In this document: in pieces, positions 45,321-55,776 of the stretch
Layout: each line of letters starts with the position of its first letter
Position numbering within the stretch: position 1 is the stretch's first letter
Assembly (NCBI RefSeq): GCF_039555335.1
Contig: NW_027305494.1
Span: 1,342,001 to 1,406,000, forward strand
Reading direction: 5' to 3'
DNA: 64,000 nucleotides
DNA from: Amphiura filiformis
Lineage: Eukaryota; Echinodermata; Ophiuroidea; Amphilepidida; Amphiuridae
Position numbers and translations under genes: made by a program
The notes under the pieces: generated by a model
Told to the model about the DNA's origin: nothing
The model's input: the letters and a program-made list of their open reading frames with translations, nothing else
Databases searched by the model: none

Positions 45321-46924
45321 TTAAGGTTATACAGGATTTTGAACTCTTGTGTAGGCAAATTGGCTGCACGTAGCCACCTAAAATATTTTGTTTTTCAAAA
45401 AATAAACATGGCAGGCCTAAAAATCATACTTCATCTTAAAGTTGACACTCTAATGATTATTATTGTAATACTTTTAACGTCATAGCTCATACACAAATGT
45501 ACTTTGTAAGTGTTTCAATTTGTGTTCAATTTCATGAGCATGAGGTTTTTTGGGAAAGAGGCCAGGAAAATATGGGGAGAGGGTCCGATTTCATTGCGAT
45601 TTCGCATATGTGTTACAAACAAACCAATGAAATAATGTACCTATTTATTCTTTCGATAGGTCCTCCTGATTTAAAACAGTAAGCTTACATGTTCACAGAA
45701 TGTCAATGAAAATGATGGGGTAAATGTCGTCTTTTTTGCAACAACAATATTAATTTAGTGTGCCAATATATTGACACAATTATTCCCTACATTATTTCTT
45801 TGAAGTATCAGCTAACACATGCATATCAAAATTTTATGAATCAGCTACGGGAAACATTAAAAATAATTTATTTCATCTCAGCATATCAGGCCAAATGGTC
45901 CAAAATGGAGTTCTGAGATATCCACACATTTAGTTTCAAGTACTCACATTTTCTGCTATTTCACAGTATCAATTCACAATCCCATAATATTCCAGGTGCA
46001 GTGCTCCTGTATTACTACTGATAATCCTTACTGCATGGGAAGTATCAATTGATTTTCACAAAACTTGCAGAAATTGACAAATTTCTGCCAAAACTTCCAC
46101 ACTATCTATTATCATGTTCAAACCATGTGCTAACTTGTTTACAATGCTAGTTAGTGTTGCCAGGGCCAAGGTGATAGTTTATTGATTATTTATTGATTTT
46201 GTCTAGTATAGTGCTGGTTGAATACTCATGCTCCACTGTGCATATGCTTCAGTGATTTTAGCAATCAAATGAAAATGATAGGGTTGCCAGTTCATGCACT
46301 GGAATAATAATCACTATAAGGGGCACATCACTAAATAAATGTCCCATTGAAATACATGTGAAAATACAATAAAGTAACTAGGTGCATAATAATTATGAGT
46401 CCTGGGGAGGGTAGAATGGGGGGGGGGAGCAGTTTTGGCAAACATTTACAGTGCATCTTTATAAGGCTTAGGAAACACTACAGAAACATTCAAATCTGCA
46501 TCATAATATCTAGGCCATTTAAAGTTTCCACATTGGCAAAGTTAGGCTGGCCGAGAGCAGGGCCAGGGAGGATGACAGGAAATGTTGGCATACCTTTTAA
46601 AATCTAACCCACGGGCCCCCATGTATATTTGGGATTCCCCTTCCAAAGAAAATGATAGCCCTCACACCTTCTCTTTCTTCCATGAGTTACACCAAATGCG
46701 GAAGGATTTAGTGTAGTGTCCCCTTAAAACAAGAACTGTCTTTAAAAAAGAATTAGTGCTGTGGGATATCTAGAGCAAATATTGATACACAAAAATAATT
46801 TAAAAAATACTTTGTTGATACAATTTTTTCAATCTACATCTCTGAGATGTTTAATATATACATATACTTCATAAATAAAAATTAAAAAACAAAAGACAAG
46901 TTGAGTGGAATTTTCACCCTCCGT
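45321..46924. other. Intergenic sequence between AT-rich units
   Basis: No gene, splice-supported exon or clear terminal repeats seen. Contains one G-run (about 46419) and ordinary AT-rich sequence. Confidence 0.5.
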
Positions 46925-47030
46925 AACCTTAATAATTATTTAATATTTATTATTTATTTAATTATTATTTAATTGTTTATTTATTTATTTAAATTATTCA
47001 TTTAAATTATATATTTTAAAAATTATGATA
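46925..47030. repeat. AT-rich satellite-like unit 3 (left part)
   Basis: The unit is cut after about 105 bp by the retrotransposon and seems to resume at 50607 with ATTTATTAAATAATTTGATT. Confidence 0.65.
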
Positions 47031-47101
47031 ATTTCAAGCCGCCACGCCCATACTTTTCCCAGCCGACTAACGGCAACATAACTTTCATTGTAAAACAGAA
47101 C

Positions 47102-47365
47102 TTGTACAATGTTTATGTCAGTACGTATTATCTCTACAAAATCCACAGAAAGAAAACCGGTAAAGGCGTTCAGTACAATTTGCATGCAGGTGTTAGTTTG
47201 CTTGTTGCTGCAGGGGACATAGAAACAAATCCGGGACCAGTAAAGAAGGGGAGAAAGCCAAAGTTTCCTTGTGGGCTTTGTCAATACGCTGTTAAAAACA
47301 ATGATGCTGCTCTTGAGTGTGACTCTTGTAAAAACTGGATTCATAACAAATGTTCAGGGTTACAG
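47102..47365 (+). pseudogene. N-terminal part of the retrotransposon protein: 2A-like motif and PHD finger
   Basis: The open frame runs through hydrophobic HAGVSLLVAA into GDIETNPGP, which fits the D-x-E-x-NPGP consensus of 2A ribosome-skipping peptides. It continues with basic KKGRKPK and a zinc-finger pattern (CGLC, CDSC, WIHNKC, then ICPSC after a frameshift at about 47365). No ATG is present in frame near the start; the true initiator may lie in missing 5' sequence. 2A-like motifs at this position are known from sea urchin and other invertebrate CR1-group elements, where skipping separates an N-terminal leader from the replicase. Confidence 0.8.
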
Positions 47366-49222
47366 ACACTAGTTATGAAACTTTCATTTCCATGAAAAAC
47401 TTCAATTGGATTTGCCCATCGTGTGAGGTTTTGAACTTTGCTAGCTCACTTTTTTCAATTGATCAGATTGATGTGCATAACTCCTTTGATAGTTTGACAG
47501 ATGAAGTAAACAGAGAAACATTTAATCCAGGGGTTACCTCTAGCCCCCTTGGTAAGGAGAAAGTTAATGGTGCTGGGTACAGGAAACCTACGTTTGTGCC
47601 AAAGTTTCCTAGCACCGATCGTGGTTCATCAGAGACGATTAACCGTTCTTCAACCCGAGATAAAACCAACTTTAAACCAAAAATAAAACCTAATCAGAGA
47701 AATAAAAAGACTAAAACCATCCAGCACAATGGTATCAAGGTGGGCATTATAAACTGCCGTAGTATCAGTGGAAAAACTGCATTGTTTGATGCTTTTGTTG
47801 ACCTCGAAAATCCCGATGTCATCATAGGATCGGAGTCGTGGTTGAATGATTCTGTACAGTCATCTGAAGTATTCCCCCCCAACTTCACGGTCTACCGTAG
47901 AGATAGGAACTCCAGAGGTGGTGGTGTTTTTGTAGCGGTTAGAGACAATATTACATCCCTTGAACGTAAAGATCTGGAAGTTGATGGCTGCGAGATACTG
48001 TGGTGTCAGCTGTCCCTCAAGTCCAAGGATGATGATATATTCATCGGAGCATACTATAGATCAACTGATTCATATAAACCCGAAACCTTGAATGGTCTTG
48101 AAGAGAGTTTACACAAATTACAGAGCAGTGTGAATGTACCTTTCATAGTGTTAGGTGGTGATTTCAACATACCAGGTATGCTTTGGAAAGTGGATGATAC
48201 TACTTTCCCTGTGAATGGTCTTCAAAGTAAGATTTTATACATTGCAAATGACTATAACCTCGACCAGAGAGTTGATTTTCCTACAAGAAAAGACCCAGTT
48301 TCTGGAACAGAGAACATATTGGACCTTCTTTTCACAACTCGTCCGTCTTTGATTAAAAACACAAGACCTAGTTCTGGAATTAGCGACCACATAGCTGTGT
48401 TAGCAGACATCAACATCAGAGCTCCTAGAGTGTCGAAAGCGCCCAGAACTATTTTCAGATGGAAAGACGTTGAGGAAGCGACTTTTATTGAATCTGTGTC
48501 CAAGCTTCAGACTCAGTTTATGCGATCTTCGCCTAAGTCCAAACCAATTGAAGAGAACTGGAATTTCTTCAAGGATGGGTTAACGAACATTATCAACAAA
48601 ACAGTGCCTCAGAAAATTGCTCAGGGAAAACCAAGACCTTCGTGGCTCTCAACAGACCTTGTTCGCCAGTGCAGAAAGAAAGAAAGAAGCTATGTTAAAG
48701 CAGTGAAAAGTGGACTGCCATCAGATTGGGATAACTTCAAAACTCTGCAGAAGAAGGTTAATAAAGAGATTCGCGGAGCTAAAAGATCTCATCTCCAGGA
48801 AATGACATCTTCTGAGAACCCGCGGCAATTCTGGCGGTTTATAAACTCCAGCCGCAAGGACAGTTCAGGTGTTCAAGTGCTCAAAGTTCAGGATACAAAT
48901 ATCACCTCTGATAAAGGGAAAGCTGAGACTTTGGCTGACCAGTTTAGTAGTGTCTTTACAAAAGAAAGCGTGGCTGATTCAAAACCTGAATTACCTCCAA
49001 GTCCGTATCCAGATATGCCAAATATCACAGTATCTGTTGATGGTGTTGCCAAACTTTTGAAAGAACTAAAAACAAGTAAGGCTGCCGGACCTGACGCAAT
49101 TGCAAATAAAGCACTCCAACTAGCGGCCGATGCCATTGCTCCTATGCTTGCAGTCATCTTCCAGCAATCCTTGGACACAGGGACTTTGCCTACTGATTGG
49201 AAGAAGGCGAATGTGACCAAAA
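47366..49222 (+). pseudogene. APE-type endonuclease region of the retrotransposon
   Basis: About 620 residues in one frame. Endonuclease motifs in order: INCRSISGK, IIGSESWLN (catalytic Glu), RDRNSRGGGVFVAV, GAYYRS, LGGDFNIPG and SGISDHIAVLA (catalytic Asp-His). The frame then enters the region before the RT (KTSKAAGPDAIANKAL) and ends in an A12 run at 49219-49230. Would nick target DNA to prime reverse transcription. Confidence 0.88.
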
Positions 49223-50515
49223 AAAAAAAAAAGGCTCCAGAACTGACCCAGCAAATTATAGGCCCGTCTCACTGACGTCAGTGAGCTGTAAACTGTTAGA
49301 GCATATTATTGATAGTCAGCTTATGAAACACCTGGAGAAACACCAAATCCTGAACGGAAATCAACACGCGTTTCGCAAGGGCTTATCGTGTGAATCACAG
49401 CTCGTCATGACCATGCAAGATTTCACCAGCAACTTTGACAGTCAGATTACTACAGATATCGCGGTGTTGGACTTTTCCAAAGCATTCGACGTGGTACCGC
49501 ACCAAAAGTTAATCCATAAACTTGGTCACTATGGCGTTAGGGGAAGCGTACAGAAGTGGGTTAAATCATTCCTGTCGGACAGACTGCAAAGAGTCGTCGT
49601 CAATGGTGAAACATCCGAGTGGCATAAGGTGGAGAGCGGCGTCCCACAGGGGACAGTTCTTGGCCCGCACTTGTTCCTGCTTTTCATTAACGACATAAAT
49701 GCTGCAGTCGGTGGAACAACCCGCCTTTTCGCGGACGATTGCTTATTATACCGGAAAATCCAGACGTCAGCTGACGAATCTCTTCTCCAACAAGATCTGG
49801 ACACCCTCGCAGACTGGGCAGATACCTGGGGGATGAAATTTAATCCCAGTAAATGTAACATCATGAGAATCTCCAGAAAGAGAAACGGCGACCAACGAGA
49901 CTACACCATGCAAGGTGTCAACTTGGAAGAGAAATCTGAAATCACATATCTTGGCATCATTATCCAGAATAATTTGAGCTGGAATCGCCAGACTGAACAT
50001 GCAGCCTTCAAAGCTACACGCATTCTCAATTTCATTATGCGTAACTTCTACCCAGCATCAAAAACAGTCAAAGAGAAATTATACTCAACACTGGTGAGAC
50101 CTCACCTTGAGTATGGGAGTGTTGCATGGAACCCATTTACTTCTAAGAACACTTCGTCTCTGGAAAGAGTCCAGCGACGAGCTGCCCGCTTTGTTTGCGG
50201 AGACTTCAAGAGGAGGAGTAGTGTCTCCAAAATGTTATTTGACCTGGGATGGACGTCCCTTGAAGACAGGAGGAATCAAACCAACTCACTTATTTCTATA
50301 AAATCATCAACAACATTGTTCATATTAAACCGGATGTCATCCAACCCAAGAGCATCAGATCACGCAGGGGTAACAACACACAGTTCAATGAAATAACAGC
50401 AAAAACCAACATTTACATTCAGTCATTTTTGCCAAGAACAGTGAGAAAGTGGAACAAATTATCGCAGGAAGTTATTAGCGCCCCCAACCACAACCAATTT
50501 AGAAGCAAGATTTAG
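49223..50515 (+). pseudogene. Reverse transcriptase region of the retrotransposon
   Basis: Reads RTDPANYRPVSLTSVSCKLL, then LDFSKAFDVVPH (motif A), SGVPQGTVLGP (motif B), LFADDCLLYR (catalytic FADD box) and NNLSWNRQTEHA. The frame breaks near 50285. The last part, with FLPRTVRKWNKL and a TAG at 50513, continues in another frame. Not continuous with the endonuclease because of the A12 run. Confidence 0.9.
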
Positions 50516-50606
50516 CGCCACTCATCCAGGGCCTCTTCGTCAGACTTCCTTGCGGAGTACTAGAGAGGACAACCACCAAGTACCAAGTACCAAGTATTAA
50601 AGTATA

Positions 50607-50740
50607 ACGTAATTATTTATTAAATAATTTGATTAACTAAGTAATTGCTTAATTTAATAATTATTTAATATTAATTATTTATTTAATTGTTAATTAATTG
50701 TTTATTTATTTAAATTATTTATTTAAATTATATATTTATT
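50607..50740. repeat. AT-rich satellite-like unit 3 (right part) and unit 4
   Basis: Resumes with ATTTATTAAATAATTTGATT and starts a further unit at about 50643 that decays after 50740. Confidence 0.7.
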
Positions 50741-51414
50741 TACTTTTAATAATATGAAGTTGAAATGTATTGCAAATTTGCAATACCTAATTCTACCGAT
50801 TGCATTGCATATCACCCAACACTGTGACACCTGAGTATTGGATACTGCCCAACACAACTTAGTTACCAGCTAATTAATTGGAACAAGCAGCAGGAGAAAT
50901 GATGCACGTATTTTTGAACTTATTTTGCAAATAAAAACAGGTAAGTACACCTTTATTTTTCTGTAAATTATTGTATGAATTTTGATTGATTGTGAATTGT
51001 GCATTATCAGGAAACAAAATAAAGTATTTAAGTTTAGCCAGCTTGTAATAATATGACTGTATCGTGTGTATGATAAGCTTAAATTTACCATGGCCATGCA
51101 TGCATGTTTACCTTGCTCATTGACCATGTTGACTAATGACTATGATGGTAATTGGTATGTATTGTTTTGTATAATGACCTGTCTAAGACTAGCTAGCCAT
51201 AGCATTTCTACGTCCAACTTACTCAGTTACTCTACCTTCATTTTGGTGTCTGGTGAATTGAATTTTGCATGGATTGTAGTCTTAGGCTTACATGCATGAC
51301 ATGGCCTGGGCTTAGCCTTAACTGTTTACATGCTTAGGCGACGTTAGGGCAGGCACTAAGTCTAAGCACATGACATGAGCAATTGAGCATGCTTGGTACC
51401 GTCTAGCTGTTACT
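50741..51414. other. Intergenic, no gene seen
   Basis: Mixed-composition sequence with no repeat ends or splice-supported exons that I could recognise. Confidence 0.5.
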
Positions 51415-51415
51415 A

Positions 51416-51669
51416 AGGGAGCGATCGTTATTTATGGCAGGGGGGGGAATGGGTATATTTAGGGGGAACACGAAATTTTTTGTGATCTTGAGGGGGAACC
51501 TGAAATTTTAGCTGAACCAGGAGGGGGATTGTTAAATTTTAAATGGAGAAAATTGGGAAAACAAGGGGAATGCGAAAATTTTGAGCGGACGCGAGGGGGA
51601 ACGTGAAATTTTTATCGATATTTTGCCAAAACACCCATTCCCCCCTGCCGTAAATAACGATCGGTCCCT
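51416..51669. mobile_element. MITE with CGATCGTTATTTA termini
   Basis: AAGGGAGCGATCGTTATTTA at the left; inverted at the right as AGGGACCGATCGTTATTTAC. Followed by GGCAGGGGGG on both arms. The short flank TAA is shared, so a 2-3-bp target duplication is possible. Confidence 0.85.
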
Positions 51670-51840
51670 AAGTACGAGTATAAAGCTGATACAAAACTAG
51701 TAGTACTAGTACTGACTGGGTTAGGCCTAGCCCTAGGCATAAATAATGTAGCAAAACATGATCATGATGATTGTCTTATTTTGGATTTTATTATGGTGTA
51801 CATCACTACATGTGTAGCCTACCCTACGGCGCATGCTAGA

Positions 51841-52082
51841 CTAAAGTTGTTTTCTTTAAACTTCCGTGGTCGTGCCTGTGCGAATCGCGTACACGAGCGT
51901 AAACACAAAAGCAATAAACAATCACGCTGATTGGTTGATCAATGCACTTGACAACAAGCCGGCTGACCGGCTGACCCATTGGTCTTCGGCGCGGCGCGTA
52001 GTAGGCGACCTTGTCACTTCTACGCGATCGCAATTCACCAGCGCGTACCCGGACCACGGAAGTTTAAAGAAAACAACTTTAG
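51841..52082. mobile_element. MITE with a perfect 31-bp terminal inverted repeat
   Basis: CTAAAGTTGTTTTCTTTAAA at 51841 starts an arm that is perfectly inverted at 52052-52082. Perfect arms suggest recent activity. The core is GC-rich with CGCG-containing words. It abuts the next element directly. Confidence 0.9.
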
Positions 52083-52238
52083 CCTAAAGTAATATTCAGA
52101 TTTCCTTTTACAAATTAAGCGTACTGCTAGCCGTCGAGCGGGTATTATTTTGCACAAGGTCCAATGGCAATGCACGTGCTTGACGTCGCGCGCGTATACG
52201 TGATGGTCTGTCAAAGGAAATCTGACTATTACTTTAGG
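52083..52238. mobile_element. MITE with 26-bp inverted repeats, abutting the previous one
   Basis: CCTAAAGTAATATTCAGATT at 52083 is inverted at 52213-52238 with one mismatch in 26. It shares the CTAAAG start with the neighbouring element, so the two may be halves of one composite. Confidence 0.85.
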
Positions 52239-52249
52239 GCAGGATACAG

Positions 52250-52521
52250 CAGGGCTGTCAACTCTCACGCATTGGGTCACTTTCTCACGGTCTCACGCCA
52301 ATGTAGTATAATCTCACGCCTAGGTAGTAAATGTCACGCAAAAAGCTGGAAAATGAGTAAAATCTCACGCATCATCATGAATAATTTGTCGTTCCTACCC
52401 CCCCCCCCCCTTTTCACATTCTTGTGCGCCGTGTGGCTCAAATAATCATGAATATTGGAGTCGGCAAATCTCTGTACGCCTCTGTCTCACGCCAAGCAAT
52501 TCCAAAAAGTTGACAGCCCTG
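52250..52521. mobile_element. hAT-like MITE with CAGGGCTGTCAACT termini
   Basis: CAGGGCTGTCAACT and, inverted, CAGGGCTGTCAACT at the right. The interior repeats TCTCACGC. Flanking octamers do not match, so the target duplication has decayed or the ends are slightly misplaced. Confidence 0.8.
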
Positions 52522-52725
52522 GTATAGGCCTACAGTTTACAATGAAATGTACCTGACAATACATTGCAAATATTGTAGGCCTAGCCTAGACGAGAAACCG
52601 GGTTTTTCTATCAAGAAACCAGAGTTCTCAATTATTTGTGCATTCATTTAGGCTTGCTATGCATAAATTTGAAGTTCACATGTAAAAGGTGATACGTGTA
52701 CATGCCATTTTTAAACCGTTTGCAC

Positions 52726-52888
52726 CAGGGTTAGCGGTGACCTGCCAAGGCCAGGGGTCCAAATTGGCAAATAAAGGGGTCCAGGCATCTAATTCTACAC
52801 AGACGCACAAAATTAAGGGGTCCAAATCATGGGGACCTGCCAAACCAAGGAGTCCTGGACCCCAAGACCCCTTAAAACGCTACCCCTG
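52726..52888. mobile_element. hAT MITE, 163 bp, with perfect 8-bp target duplication
   Basis: CAGGGTTAGCG at the left and CGCTACCCCTG at the right, flanked by identical GTTTGCAC octamers (52718-52725 and 52889-52896). The interior repeats GGGGTCCA words. Confidence 0.9.
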
Positions 52889-52896
52889 GTTTGCAC

Positions 52897-54950
52897 TAAG
52901 ACCACCAGCATCTGCCATAAAAGTATAAAGCATGGTTTGCTAGGCATAGGGCCCATTGAATGCCTGTAAAATGAGGTCTAAAAAAAACTAATGCTGATGC
53001 AGAAGAAGTGACAATCCATGATGCAATCGATTTTAAAATGGCATGTATCGCCTTTTGCATCTGAATTATAAGTTGATCTCAAATGTTTTTGTAAGAAATA
53101 ACTGGACATGTCTATTTTCAAGTATTAAAACAATTAATTTTTGGAAATATACTTTTAGTAACCTCTGTATCTTCTTTTGTTCCTTAGATGCATTGGTGCA
53201 TCAACACAATCCGAATCATGCATCAAGCAGAAGAGGGAGTATGTTGTTAGGTGATAAGAATTCAGGAGAGCAGTGGTACCAACAATAATAATAACAATAA
53301 CAATGTAATATCATAGGGCTTCGCATTTAATTAAAAAATAAGGATGTAGACCCAACTTCAGAATAGACACGGATGATATAAAACGGGATCAAAGCTTCGC
53401 CATAAACACCTTGCGCAAAGCAGTCGCAAATTTTCTTTTACATGCATTGGTTGATTACACTTGGAGCAACAAAACTGGTATCGGTTCTCTGATGTGCTAT
53501 GGAAAAGAAGCAGAAGTAAACTTTTCTGAGTCCTAGAAAAGATGAATCAAAGCCAACAGAAGTGACTTGGCCCTAATTAAACAAAAGTTTGGTACTTTAA
53601 TACGCTGATAATAGTGATATTGAAAACTTGTCTGGATTTGATGAAAACCATATAAATGGTGATAATGTAGGCTATGCCTTCTCCCAGAAACAAGAAGCAA
53701 ATGCCATCAAAGACCCCCAGCAAAGACCAGGGTGAATAACCCTATACTGAAAACAAGGTTTTTTTCTATCGGAAGTGGGGAAAGAAGAATTAAACGAAAA
53801 AGAAGAAAAACATATAATATGAATTATTAAGGTAGTAGCTTGGAATATACTTTATATTAATGTATGCCAACGTCTGCAATTCTGTGAAGTTCTGGCCAAT
53901 AGCAAATAATGTAGAAACGCTGCCCAAAAATATCTGTGCCAAAAAATCGCTTGCCCTGCCTCCTATCGCTTGTCCCCACCCTTTTTGACATGCCAAACAA
54001 GTTGCCCCCCGTTTTTGGCCTGCCAAAAATATTGTTGCGCCCCCCCCCCCTCATAATTCACCGGGGTACACATAATTATTGAACCACCCCTACCCTATAT
54101 AATTTAAAAACATATTGAAAGTGTGCAGATAGATAGGTCGAGAGAACAAACCAAAAGTTCGATTATGTCCTTTAAAGAAACGCCCATTTGTTAGAGGGAA
54201 GGGGTCAAAAAGTCTGATTATGTTTAATAGTTAAAAATCTGTAAAATTTTATCTTTTGGGTTGGAATTTTCAACATTTCACACTTACGTTTAAGGAGGGA
54301 GAGGGATCACACCAAAAGCACTTTATAGGATTAGGGCGTCATCGAACCTCTGTTTTGTTCTATAAGGCCAAATAAAAAAATAACATGTTTCACGTCCCTC
54401 CGGGGCCCGCTTCCTTTTTGAGGTTTCTTCAATTATATTTTTATTTTTTGAAATTCAGTCATAACTTTTTCTAAAAATATGTCTAGGACCTAGAGATGCT
54501 TTCAATAGCCTTGCTGATAATCAAGAAACACTTTTGGAAGGTTTTGTGATAATTAGAGGGGGTCTATCTCTCGGAACAATAAAAAGAGGCCTCCTCCTTT
54601 TCCCCGGCATTATTGTGTGCCCTAAAACAGCTCTAGTTATGGGTATTTACACTGATTTTGCGATAAAAAATAAAAAGCCCCATCTTCCTCATTTTTTTCA
54701 AAAACCCGGACGTGAAATATGTTTTTTTATTTTACTTGGCCTAATGTTGTTACGTTTTCTCTCTACTTTCCTGACTGCTGTGCCATTTGTCTCTATTTCT
54801 TGTCTCCTCCTTGTTCTTTCGCTTAGTTATTTTGATTTTTGATTTTTGGTTTGCTATTAACTTGATGCCTTTTTTAGTATATACTTTTACTTATTAATTT
54901 CTTTCCCTCATACTATAACTTCAATCCTCCTTACTTTCAATTCTTTTTTT
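52897..54950. other. Intergenic, repeat fragments only
   Basis: No splice-supported gene seen. Around 53930-54060 is a C-rich fragment with TTGCCCCCCGTTTTTGGCC and a C9 run. The 54534-54842 open frame is hydrophobic low-complexity sequence without recognisable domains. Confidence 0.5.
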
Positions 54951-55649
54951 ATGCCTCCACCGGAGGTATTATGTTTCCTGGTTGTCCGTCCGTCCGTCCG
55001 TCCATCCATCCATCCATCCGTCCGTCTGTCCGTCCGTCCGTCCGAGCTTGCGGGTGCAATATCTCGGAACTGATAAGATGTACAGTGATGCAATTTGGTG
55101 GAGGGATGGTCATTAACGGTCTTCAAATTCAGTAGGTTTGGTTAGTGGGTCAAGGTCACCCAAGGTCATCTAGGGGTCATCTGAGGTTTAAATTGGCAAA
55201 AAACGTCGTATGGGCATGAAACTTGGTGGGTACTGTAAACATTTAGAACCAAATTTGTTGAGGGTCATTTTGGGGTCATCCGGGGTCACCCAGGGGTCAT
55301 CTGAGGTCAAATAACTTAAAACTGTCGTATGGGCATGAACCTTGGTGGGTACTGTAAACATTTAGAACCAAATTTTTTGAGGGTCATTTTGGGGTCATCC
55401 AGGGTCACCCAGGGGTCATCTGAGGTCAAATTTTTTGGAAGGTCATTTTTGGCCTTACATTCCACTCGGATAGTATCAAAATACTTCCTTGCTTCTGGTA
55501 CCAAAATCAAACCATTTTGATGAAGACAAAATGGGTCAAGGATCTTTCATTTGTTACACTTTTTCTAGAAACCTACACTGTCATCTAGAGATGGCCAGTT
55601 CGTAGTGAAATTGCACCAGTTAAAATGATACGCATCAAGGTGGAGGCAT
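54951..55649. mobile_element. Element with ATGCCTCCAC ends and 120-bp internal tandem repeats
   Basis: ATGCCTCCAC at the left is inverted as GTGGAGGCAT at the right. Inside are a (CCGT)n/(CCAT)n microsatellite at 54985-55043 and two to three tandem units of about 121 bp (about 55200-55440) containing GTCGTATGGGCATGAA and AGGGGTCATCTGAGGTCAAA. Non-coding. Confidence 0.7.
54985..55043. repeat. (CCGT)n/(CCAT)n microsatellite
   Basis: Fourteen or so tetranucleotide units, switching from CCGT to CCAT and back. Confidence 0.95.
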
Positions 55650-55776
55650 TGCGGCCGGCGCTTTGCGTCGAGAACCGCGCAAGTCGAGAACCGCTCTAGT
55701 TCATTTCTGAACTAATTAATTAATTTTCTTCTTTTTTTGTGATTTTTCTCTTTAAATAGAATTAAGTACCGGTATA

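Larger units (their letters stand above)
47030..50606 (+). mobile_element. CR1/L2-like non-LTR retrotransposon
   Basis: Order of parts: 2A-like motif (47213-47239), PHD-type zinc finger, APE-type endonuclease, reverse transcriptase, short C-terminal segment, then a 3' end made of about three ACCAAGT tandem units (50576-50597). Short tandem 3' repeats in place of poly(A) are typical of CR1/L2-group elements. At least three frameshifts (near 47365, 49228 and 50285) make this copy inactive. It interrupts an AT-rich satellite unit. The left boundary is uncertain by tens of bases. Confidence 0.88.

Noticed and set aside
47213-47239. Integrated picornavirus-like sequence because of NPGP
   Set aside because: The motif is followed by PHD, APE endonuclease and reverse transcriptase motifs and no viral protein; 2A-like motifs occur in CR1-group retrotransposons.
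53160-53300. Coding exon beginning at the TTCCTTAG acceptor-like site near 53187
   Set aside because: A polypyrimidine tract and AG are present, but the frame that follows has no recognisable domain and runs into low-complexity ATAATAA sequence with no donor.
54534-54842. 102-codon hydrophobic open frame
   Set aside because: Low-complexity composition, no domain pattern, no start or splice context beyond chance.
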